From positions 91,001-155,000 of the forward strand of contig CAUYUJ010015029.1 in assembly GCA_963575745.1 (NCBI GenBank): DNA of 64,000 nucleotides. The letters run 5' to 3'. The first letter of the stretch is position 1. Every line of letters starts with the position of its first letter. Below the pieces are notes generated by a model. That model was not told where the DNA came from and made no database searches. It saw only the letters and a list, made by a program, of their open reading frames with translations. The position numbers and the translations under genes were made by a program. Positions 55,550 to 64,000 of the stretch are shown here, in pieces. Source of the stretch: Prorocentrum cordatum. Taxonomy: Eukaryota; Sar; Dinophyceae; Prorocentrales; Prorocentraceae.

Positions 55550-57365
55550 GGGATTCTATACGTGGAGGGGGACAGGCCACGGCCTCGACGTCTTCGGGGG
55601 AGAAAGGAGAATCTGATTCATGCTGTGTACTTGTGGAGGAGAGGGGGTAGAGGAGCAACCTTCCGCGTCCTCTTTGTCTTCAGGGTCACCGTCTCGACGT
55701 CTTTCATGAACTGCACACGGGCGAGGCGGATGGCATGGAGGACTCGAGACAAGATGAGCACAAGAAGGAGAAGACGGAGGAGGGCTAATGCCAGGGCTTT
55801 TGGGACGGCTCACGACGCTCATTGCTTCATTCGGTGGCCGAGGCAGGACCGCCAAGGAGGGGCCAGCTGATGCGCCGCAGGCGTGGACCTGTGCACACCG
55901 CAGAAAACACGGCCTGCGTACACCGCGAGGCACGCGCGCACCGCGGGGCACCAAGAAGAGGACCCCGGTGCCCCGCCGCAGGCCTGCGTGCCCCCAGAGG
56001 CCTGTGTGTGTGCGCGCGCAGGACACGCTTACCACGCCATCCTGCGAAGTGTCCAGCTCCAGGGTCCGCTTGCCCCCGCCGTCTCGCTTGACGAAGCCAG
56101 GGGGAGAGGGGGACGGAGCGATACGGCCCGCAGTGGGAGTGCTTGAAAGAGACGCGGACACGTGCGGATGCAAGTGCACGGGGAACGCACGCTCCGCTCA
56201 TCGGCGCCAGCGATCACTGCCCCCCTGCGTCGGCGGTCAGGCAAAAAAATCTGTGCTCCACGGAGCGAATCATGGCCTAAGCCAGTGACTAATGGAAATG
56301 ATGACCCAACCCCGCGAATTGCACCGTCTGGTCGCGGATGCTGTGCGCGCCCAGTCTCCAACACACCACCGACTACTCCGCTAGGCACTTCCCGCATGGA
56401 TGCAACAATTGTTTCACAACTCTTGCTCCTTTTTGTTCCGAGCTCCCGCGTGTACTACTCAGTAAGATCCAGACCTAACGTACCATGTCATAATGCACAA
56501 CGCACGTTCCAGGTGCGTATGCGCTTACATGTGGCAACGCTTGCCGCACGCATACTGCATATACAGACACCCCATATCTACCACACAACTCAGCGACACA
56601 AGGTCCAAGTGTACACACACGTCCGCACTCCACCCAACCCCCTTGAATCTCCGTTTGATGCTCCCCTCCCCCTCGTGAACCACACTCCTGCCGAGTCTGG
56701 CGCCCTCCTCATCATCGTCCTCCCCCTGCTCCTTCCCTCAACCCTTTCTCCTCGTCCTCTTCGCTCTCTCTCCTTCCTCTCTCTTAGGCAAGCGGCGGAG
56801 CGAAAGCCCGCAGCGTCGGTATCGGCAGGTCGAAGCCCGCCGCCCCGTCGCGCCCGTAGTCAGGCAACACGCGCGAGAGACAACAGGGTGGATGGATAGG
56901 GGAGGCGCTCAGCCACAACTGCCAGCAGCAAGCCGATGATGGTGATCCGGCTGGCCCGCGAGGGACAAGCACAAGAGGGACGGAGAGCACCCTGCCGCGT
57001 CCCTCCCTCCCCCCCCCGGCGGACGTGCCCAGTGATCCCAGGGAGGCTCGGGCCCCGTCGGCGGCGTTGCGGCCCCCACGTTTTGGAGAATCGGGGGGGG
57101 GGGGCGCCTGGCCCCCTCCGCGTGTGGGTGGTCAGGACGACCTTTCCGCCGAGGCTGCGTCCAGGAGGAGGAGGAGGACGGCCACACGAAATGAGGCAGG
57201 TGCCGACGCCGCGGCTGCAGCCGCCCCCCCAACCCTTAGAGCGGCTGGGCGACGCGCGACACAAGACCTCAGGGCTACGGAGCTGAGCGCTCTGAGCCCC
57301 AGACCCGAAGGTCCTCCTGGGACTGCTCGGGCCAAGGAGCGGTGAGCGCGGGGGCGCGGTGAGGG
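55550..57365. other. no confident gene
   Basis: Unique sequence with a CCGCAGGCGTGG/CCGCGGGGCACC duplicated stretch at 55,880-56,000. A minus-strand segment at 56,878-56,788 (VLPDYGRDGAAGFDLPIPTL, ending in TAA) looks protein-like, but it lacks a clear acceptor and is only a weak exon candidate. 56,700-56,790 is pyrimidine-rich. Confidence 0.35.
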
Positions 57366-57544
57366 AGGAGGGATGACGATGACGATAACGAGGACGATGC
57401 CGACGCCGATCACGATGACGATGACGATGCGCCGATCACGATGACGAAGACGATGACGACGAAAACGATGACGATGATGCCGGTGATAATGCTGATGTTA
57501 TCTGATGTTGATGATGACGCGGGTGATGCAGATGATGATGGTGC

Positions 57545-57595
<51 letters not shown>

Positions 57596-57914
57596 CGCTG
57601 ATGATGGTGATGATCATGCTGATGAGGATGATGCTGAAACGGATGATGATACTGTTGTTGATGATGATGATGGTGATGATGGTGGGAATGATTAGCAGGC
57701 TGATGCTGACGCTGATGGTGATGATGATGATGATGATGTTGAGGATGATGGAGATGCTGATGAAGGTGATACTGATGCTGATAATGATGATGCTGATGCT
57801 GATGATTATGGTGGTGATGTTGGTGATGATAATGATGCTGGTAATGTTGTAGATGGTCTTGATGCTGATGCTGATGGCGATGATAATGCTGATGATGATG
57901 CTGCTGATGATGAT

Positions 57915-57945
<31 letters not shown>

Positions 57946-57946
57946 C

Positions 57947-58003
<57 letters not shown>

Positions 58004-58012
58004 GCGGCTTGA
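57366..58012 (+). repeat. GAT trinucleotide array, about 640 bp
   Basis: GATGACGATGAC at the left, then GATGAT with GCT and GGT interruptions, becoming pure GAT in 57,545-57,592 and 57,930-58,003. The longest simple repeat in the window. His-, Asp- and Met-rich frames over it are shadows. Confidence 0.95.
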
Positions 58013-59040
58013 AGAGGGCGGCGAGCCTTGCCCAGATCCGTCTTCCGCAGGATGGTCGTCCTGAGGCGGCCGCAGCACCGATCCAGGCCCCCGGGGGGGG
58101 GAGAGCGTGACCATGCAGTGTGCCTCTTCCTCGCTCTGCTCGCTCGTCGCTCCTCGATGTCCTTCTCGCTCCTCGCTCCAACTCCCTCCTCCTCGTTTCT
58201 CGGTCTCCTCCTCGCTCCCGCTCCTCCACGCCCCTTGCTCTGGGAGCTTCTAGGAGGTCTCAGAGGCGACCCGCCCTCATCTTCCTCCTCCTTCTCCTCG
58301 TCCTCCCTCCCTGGACCTCCCGCAGGCCCGCATGGAATCCCCGAGCCACTATGGAAGATCGACAGACCATCCATTAGCAAAACGTTATTTGGTGAAGGCT
58401 GCCAGGGGCACTCCCCGTGCTCACGGCACCGCATCCCGAGTGCAACCCAGGGGGGTAGCTCATCGACCTCCCATAAAAAAAACCGTACTGGGGACTGCAC
58501 CGTGCAGATTTCCTCGATCGACTTGTCTGGGTGGGCGTTCTCCCAATGCCCGACTCACCCCGCTGCAGCGGTATGATGACAATGATCTCATACTAGGACT
58601 GGCCCGGGATGCGTTCCAGGATGTCCAGAGCAGGCGGCCCTCGTTTGTGGAGCTGGTGCGGACCAATCGGACACCTGGACATCCGGCGCTCTGATTCTTT
58701 CGATGCGTGGCACCTATAGGGCCGCTTTTTCACCCCGAGTCGTTTCCTGATTGTCCCTGGGCCTGCTGTCGGGGGGGGGTGCTAGAGGTGCCCCTGGCCC
58801 TGGGTGCCAGCCGCGTTTGCATGATGTTTGAGCCCCTGGGCCCCCTGGGCCTCGTAGAGAGTGCTCTGGAGGTCGTGTGGCCTCCTCGGGCATCCTGGGG
58901 GCACCTTGGGCCAGCGGCACGCCAAACAGCACCCGACCGTCGAGGGCACTCGGAGGCTGAACGTGGCCCATCACCAGCCGCTCCTCTCTTCCTCCGGCGC
59001 CTCGGACCTCCGGCCACGCTGCCGCAGGGCGCGCGGGCGC
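58013..59040. other. no confident gene
   Basis: Unique and GC-rich, with a pyrimidine-rich stretch (58,130-58,320) and CCTGGGCC words at 58,750-58,910 related to the G-rich family. No motif found on either strand. Confidence 0.4.
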
Positions 59041-59044
59041 GGTC

Positions 59045-59265
59045 TTCAGGCTCGTGCCCGCGGCGTAGGCCTTGAAGATGCGGGCGGCCTTCTCGTTCAC
59101 GTCGCCGTCGGTCAGCGTGCCCGACACCAGCAGGCCCGTGGCCTCGGCGTCGCTCGCGCCGTCGGCCTCCGAGGCCTCCGGGGCCGCCCTCCGCGCGACG
59201 GCGATGCTCGGGGCCCCGCCCTCGCTGGACTCCGAGGCCTCGAAGTCCGGCAGCCTGTCCGCCGC
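59045..59265 (-). CDS. possible internal exon of an unrecognised gene
   Basis: On the minus strand a GTGCGCCAG acceptor-like site at 59,266 is followed by AADRLPDFEASESSEGGAPS, then ASDAEATGLLVSGTLTDGDV and NEKAARIFKAYAAGTSLK. The acidic, mixed composition and absence of repeats fit a real coding exon. The donor lies somewhere in 59,040-59,065. The upstream intron side is a CCT/GGA microsatellite. It could belong to the repeat-protein gene at 62-64 kb, on the same strand, but I cannot show the link. Confidence 0.4.
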
Positions 59266-59274
59266 CTGGCGCAC

Positions 59275-59372
59275 GGCGCCTCCGCCTCCTCCGCCTCCGC
59301 CTCCGCCTCCTCCGCCTCCTCCTCCTCCTCCTCCTCCTCCTCCTCCTCCTCCTCCTCCTCCTCCTCCTCCTA
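59275..59372. repeat. CCT/CTC (GGA) microsatellite
   Basis: A pure CTC run with CGC interruptions at the left end. It lies directly 5' of the putative exon on the minus strand. The Gly, Arg or Pro runs encoded by it are shadows. Confidence 0.9.
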
Positions 59373-59689
59373 TGGGATAGGGGGGCGAGGCGGCGGCGTG
59401 CGAGGGCGGGCGGGCGCATAGGGGGGATGAGAGAGCAGGGGGGAATGGGAGGGGGGCGGGGAGAGGGGGCGAGGAGGGGGGAGAACGGAGAGCGGGAAAG
59501 GGAGAAGCTAGGTGCACTCGCGCTTATGTCTGACTTCCTGCCCCTCACACCCATCCCATCCCATGGCGATGATTTTCCCCTGTCCGCCGACGCGTGTCAT
59601 GGCGCACCCGAAACTCCAAAACGTACCCCTATCGTGTCATGCGCAATGGGTACATGGGAGCTGCGTGCGCGAGTGGTGAGCAGGAGGAT

Positions 59690-59755
59690 GACAAGGAGGA
59701 AAAGGAGAAGGAGGAGGAGAAGGAGGAGGAGGAGGAGGAGGAGAAAGAGCAATGA
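59690..59755. repeat. GGA/AGG tract
   Basis: An imperfect GGA run within otherwise unique sequence. A similar tract is at 60,318-60,385. 59,760-60,310 is unique, AT-richer and without a recognised gene. Confidence 0.7.
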
Positions 59756-60389
59756 GGACGAGGACTAAAAGCAGCAGCAACATCTGCAGCGGGAGCAGGA
59801 GCGGAAGGAGCGGGAGGAGAAGGATGGCCAGGAAAAGGTGGAGGAGGGGAAGTGAGGGGAGGCGACAACGTTACAGAAGGAATCGGATCCAGAAAGATTG
59901 TCCGCGCTGAGGCGAGAGCGCAATTACGAACGACGGGAACCGAGCACAGATCCTAAAGTGAGGCCCACGCTGCAACTGGAACGCAGTTAACTGGAACGCA
60001 GTTTTGAACACTGAGAACGCTCCCATTGGAAACACCAGCCGTATGACATTAATAGCATCCTGTAAAAAAAGAACAACACGCGGAGACGGCGTAGCGTCTT
60101 CCAGACAGAGTCTGGGCAGAGAAACTAATAGTAATCACTCACATTGAGTATATATTGAGTTAGGGATGGGGGGAATGGGAGATAAAGATCGGGAGGAGAG
60201 GATGGACGAGGACGATCGTATCTGACTGGCAAAACCTTGCTGATTCTACCATTCGAGGGCAATGGCGGAAGCGAAAGCCACAGCATTCGATATGCCGCTC
60301 TCTGGAGCGGACACGCGTGAAGGAGGAGGAGCAGGAGGAGGAGGAGGAGGAAGAGGAGGAGGAGGAGAAGGAGGAAGGAGTAGAAGTAG

Positions 60390-62070
60390 GAGAAGACAGA
60401 GCGAGACCAAGGGGTGAGCCAAGTGGAGCTTGGACGGCGGAGAAGCCTACCTGTAGCAGGCGAGCCCACGCGCAAGACTATGATTCGAGGAATCGACTCA
60501 CCAGAGACATCACATTTGCGTGCCCTTCTGTACAATACTCCTGGTACCGTGTGCAACAAGCCTGCTGGACGTCGCGACGCACCCTCGTCGACGAGGGAGC
60601 AAAGGCGGAGTGGGAGGAGTAGAAGAGGGGGGACAAGGAGAAGACCACGGGGAAGTCAGAGGGCTGCGACAACTCCTCCTGCGTAGAGTGAACGGCAGCC
60701 TACGGCCGCGGCCGCTGCGGCACCTGCACACACGACGAGCCGAAATCCGAAGGCCAGGGCGGCTCCGGGGGCCGCCCGACCGCCGCGTCCTGGAGACCTG
60801 CGCTCCACCGAGTGTCGCCAGTTCCATCGAGCCGGAGAGCCCACACTACGGGCCCAGGGGGGCTGCCGTTGGAGGCCGAACGGCATGGATCTGCCCCGTG
60901 TGGGGGCCTCTCCTGGGGCCCCAGGGGCTGCCCCCCGAGACCTCCGGGGCTGCAGCCCTGCGTCAAGCACTGCCTGGGTCCTGAGCTCCAGGGCCGGACC
61001 CCGCTCCTCCGCCCGTCCTGCTTCTGCCTTTTTCCTCGGCTCGCGCACGGAGTGGGGACACGGGCGGTCTTAAGCTCCCCTCTGCTGTGCACGCTGCTGC
61101 ACGCTGCGCTCAAAAAGAAAACCCCCGAGCCTTGAGCCTCCGTCCGTCCTCCTTCCCCGACATTGCGAGAGCGAGCCCTCTCCCTCCTCCCCTTCTTTTC
61201 CCCTCGGGGGAAGGCTGTGCACCGTCGCGTGTGCAGCCCTCGGCGCTGGCTGCGTGCGCCCGCGGGCGCTCGCGAGTGCGGGGGAACGCGCAGCAGGGGT
61301 CGCCATGCGATGGCGTGCACAGCAGAAACATCGAGCAGGATGGAAGGCAGGAGGACGAGGAGAACCACGTGCCAAATGCACGGATCGCGCACCGCTTTGA
61401 AAGGAAACCATGGCCGTAACAACTGGCTGGGACCAAGGGCTGGAACAACCTCAGGAGGACTTGCCAAGGCCGGGAAGAATGGAATGAAGGGCTGGCCCTG
61501 GCCACTTTTCCCAGCTTCTCTGTTCACACTGCCAGGCGTAAGGGATCCCCTTTGGGGTTGCCCGCGCGAGCAACGAAAAAAAACGCCAGCGTCTGGCGTC
61601 GATCGGCCCAGGCGTATGCCGCCGTCATGAACAAACGCAGGCCCCAGCGGCTCGCCTCCAGCCCGGCCTCGCAGGTCAGCGCCGGGAGCCTGCCACCGCG
61701 GCCGACCGGATGAGCTGCGTGTCCGTCGTGCGATTGAGCCCCGTCTCCGTCCGGTTGAGCCTGCTCGAGCTGCCCCCCTTGGCGGCGCGCACAAGAGGGG
61801 GTGGGACGAAGGAGGGGGAGGGGGGCTTCCAAGAAGACAAGGGGGTAGCCTGCTCAGAAGCCCCCTCCCCTGCTCAAGGACCTTCTTCTTTCACGCTCGG
61901 CACCCTCATGCGGAGCACACTGCCCCCTCGGAAGAGCGCCCCGCCCCCCTCTTGAGCCACTCTTGGGCTGTCTGGGTCCCCCCCGCGCCACATGCCACGT
62001 GCGCGCATGCCTGCGCGCCCGCATGCCATCACACACGCACGCTTGCACACACCTGCAGGCTCGGGCACGG
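60390..62070. other. probable intronic or intergenic sequence; no confident gene
   Basis: Mostly GC-rich unique sequence. Minus-strand segments such as PALELRTQAVLDAGLQP (near 60,980-60,930) and LRLFMTAAYAWADRRQTLAF (near 61,640-61,580) could be exons of the gene to the right, but I cannot place splice sites. The 364-residue minus-strand frame here has no motif. Confidence 0.35.
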
Positions 62071-62078
62071 GCTTTACC

Positions 62079-62216
62079 CCGCGTCTGCGCGCACGCCGAG
62101 ATCTCCTTCGGGGGGCTCCTCAGCTGCGCCAGCGCCTCCTCGCCCCGGGCGATGCGCGCCCGTTCCACGCCGCAGCTCATGGCCGCGGCCAGGGCGGCCT
62201 CCAGCGCGGCGGGCTC
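62079..62216 (-). CDS. repeat-protein gene, exon 2
   Basis: Begins after GGTTTCCCCAG with GAG CCC GCC and reads EPAALEAALAAAMSCGVERA, then RIARGEEALAQLRSPPKE. It completes the seventh 45-residue repeat, whose first nine residues are in exon 1. The exon end is uncertain: candidate donors are GAGATC near 62,101 and GTAAAG near 62,078. Phase 0 relative to exon 1. Confidence 0.6.
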
Positions 62217-62381
62217 CTGGGGAAACCGGATGGTGCCCACACCGCTACTCCCTGGACCTCTCTCGGGTGCGCTCTGGCCAGAATTTCGTGGCTCGACGAG
62301 GCCCCTCCCCCCGACCCCAAGAAGGCGAACAAAGCAGAGAGGTTAGCGCTGCAGCGGTACCGCTTTTCCCCCCGGGAGCTC

Positions 62382-64000
62382 TCTGACCCGGACCGCGTCG
62401 CTCAGCGCCGTGCGGGCGTCGACCTGCTCCACCAGCAGCCTCGCTGGGCTCACCGCCTGCTCCTCGACGCCGGCGGCGGCGGCGCGCTCCACGGCCTCCC
62501 GCAGCCTGCCCACGTCGCCCCTCTTCGCCGCGGCGTTGAGCTGCCACAGCGCCTCCATCTCCGCCAGCACCCTCTCGGCCTGGGCGATCGCCGAGGCGTA
62601 CCTCGAGCCGTGGGCCTTGGCCGCGGTGATGGTGAGCTTCAGGGCGCCCGTCTCCCTGAAGGATATCGCCCGCCACAGCCGCTGCTCGGTCTCGTCCATG
62701 GCCTCCTCCGGGTCGCCCGCCTCGTCGAGCCCGAAGGTCGGGTGCCGAGTCGGGCTCCGGGCTCTCCCCGCCTGGCTCCCGGTCGGGCTCCGAGCCAGCC
62801 CCGTCGGGCTCCGAGGCAGGCCCCGCGAGCCGCCGCCTTCTCCGCGGCCGTCGCCCTCGAGGCTGGCCAGCAGTTGTCTGGCCTCAGCCACGACCTCCGA
62901 GCCACTGCATGGCACCCTCTGGAGGGCCTCCTGGATCCTGGGCGCCTGCCCGCTCCTCATCGCCGCCTGGAAGCCACGGGTCGCCTCCAGCTCCGCGAGC
63001 TTCTGCTCCGCAGTCGCCAGGGCCTGGCCCTCCAGGCCGTGGCTGCGGGCCACCTGGATGGCGACTTTGATGGCCCCGCTCTCGGCTCTCTCCGTGGCCG
63101 CGATCAGCAGCACTTCCGCGTCCAGCTGCTTCAGGAACTCGGTGAACTCCTCCACCTGCTTGCTGGTCAGCCCCGCCGCCTTCGCCCTCGAGAGGGCGTG
63201 GCGCATCTGCTCCGCGCTGCGGCTCCGCCTGACCTCCTCGAGCAGGTCCATGGCCAGCAGCCGCCGCAGGACCCTCGTAGCCTCTGACACCGTCTTCTTG
63301 TCCACCCCGGCAGCCTTGGCTTGACCCATGGCGCTGATGATCCGATCGCGATCCCTGCACGCCACCGCGGACTGCAACTCCTCCGCGGCCTCCTCGCGAC
63401 GGGCCTGTCGCGCTCCCTGAACTTCCTTGACCACGCCCTTCGTGGCCTTCTTCCACAAGCCGCTGACCTCAACGGCGAGCTTCGATGACCTGCGTCTCGG
63501 CACCAACGGCCCCCCCTCCACGCTGGCCGCTACTGGCGACTTGTGGGCATGCACCGCCGGTGCGGCGGCAGCGACCTCCTCGGCCACCAGAGGGCGCGCT
63601 CGCGGCCGGGGCTCGAGCGCGTCCACCGGGGCCGCCGCGGCCTGGTGGCGCAGGGCGGCGGGGCGAGCTGCGGGCAGCTGGCCCAGGCCCGGCGCGGCGG
63701 CTTCCGCAGCCGGTGCGGCACCGACCCCGCCGGCCACCAGAGGGTGCGCTCGCAGGCGGGGCTCGGGCGCGTCCCTCGGGGCCGCCGCGGCCTGGTGGCG
63801 CAGGGCGGCGGGGCGCGCCGCGGGCAGCGCGGCAGGCGGCTGCCCCGCGCTGGCCACGCGGCCGCCGCGCGGGCTGGGCGGCAGCGCCGAGGGCAGGTAC
63901 GCCCGGGCCGACTCGGGCGCCCCCAGAGCTAGCTCTGGCAGGGAGGGCCCCCGGACCACGGAGAGCCCGAGGAGGTCTGCTGCTCGGGGCTCCCGCGCGG
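62382..64000 (-). CDS. helical 45-residue repeat protein, exon 1 (5' end beyond the window)
   Basis: Open frame from the right edge to 62,382, the predicted exon end. The first visible GTG at 63,959 is not a start; the frame continues off the window. N-terminal part: Ala/Pro/Arg-rich, with a 150-bp (50-residue) tandem duplication (63,584 and 63,734; AARPAALRHQAAAAP in each). From 63,470 it is globular: basic LAVEVSGLWKKATKG, then helix pairs of 45 residues starting near 63,380, 63,245, 63,110, 62,975, 62,681, 62,543 and 62,408. Each begins with a 26-residue block with conserved Leu/Ala positions and usually Gly at position 25, as in QMRHALSRAKAAGL. A Ser-Pro-rich linker (RSPTG repeated, 62,852-62,690) separates repeats four and five. 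I do not recognise a named family; it resembles helical-repeat scaffolds. Stop TAA at 62,343 lies in the intron. Confidence 0.65.

Noticed and set aside
57436-58500. 354-residue minus-strand frame rich in His
   Set aside because: Shadow of the GAT array.
1-64000. tRNA, rRNA or other standard RNA genes
   Set aside because: I looked for tRNA B-box-like words and rRNA motifs and found none. A covariance-model search would be decisive.

Overview
The window looks like dinoflagellate nuclear DNA, probably a GC-rich genus such as Prorocentrum; the genus is an inference. Three things point there. (1) Two retrotransposons start with the 3' part of the dinoflagellate trans-spliced leader, CCATTTTGGCTCAAG, in the sense orientation. 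(2) A repeat-protein gene appears to be split by an intron with a GA donor, a donor class known in dinoflagellates. (3) The DNA is GC-rich, gene-poor and crowded with microsatellites, minisatellites and decayed LINE elements. I found no rRNA, tRNA, CRISPR-Cas, operon or bacterial signal.

Layout, left to right. 1-2 kb holds tandem and composite repeats. 2-4.1 kb holds two decayed plus-strand coding remnants: a LINE reverse-transcriptase tail and an ORF1-like helical protein with two in-frame TAG codons. 5.9-7.75 kb is a composite repeat with an 89-bp satellite; a second copy lies at 52.85-53.94 kb. 9.8-11 kb has exon-like islands of an unrecognised plus-strand gene, followed by a 340-bp tandem array. 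14.7-18 kb is a higher-order repeat with a 41-bp subrepeat. 21.4-27.05 kb is LINE A and 34.6-40.8 kb is LINE B, both minus strand, both roughly full length and broken by frameshifts and stops. 28.85-33.36 kb has three copies of another composite repeat. 41.8-43.4 kb is the 3' half of LINE C on the plus strand.

The right third carries the best host genes, all on the minus strand, as expected of unidirectional dinoflagellate gene clusters. These are an intact single-exon protein N-terminal methyltransferase (NTMT1/METTL11A family, 49.77-50.72 kb), a candidate gene made of 21-residue repeats (48.4-48.9 kb), isolated exon-like segments near 54.1 and 59.2 kb, and the 3' part of a gene for a protein of 45-residue helical repeats that runs off the right edge.

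The most notable observations are: LINEs A and B were apparently copied from trans-spliced mRNA; both sit inside GGA/TCC microsatellites; and the array at 48.4-48.9 kb keeps a nearly invariant 27-nt core at 63-nt spacing while its linkers diverge. Most long open frames in the window are shadows of trinucleotide repeats or of genes on the other strand and are not annotated.
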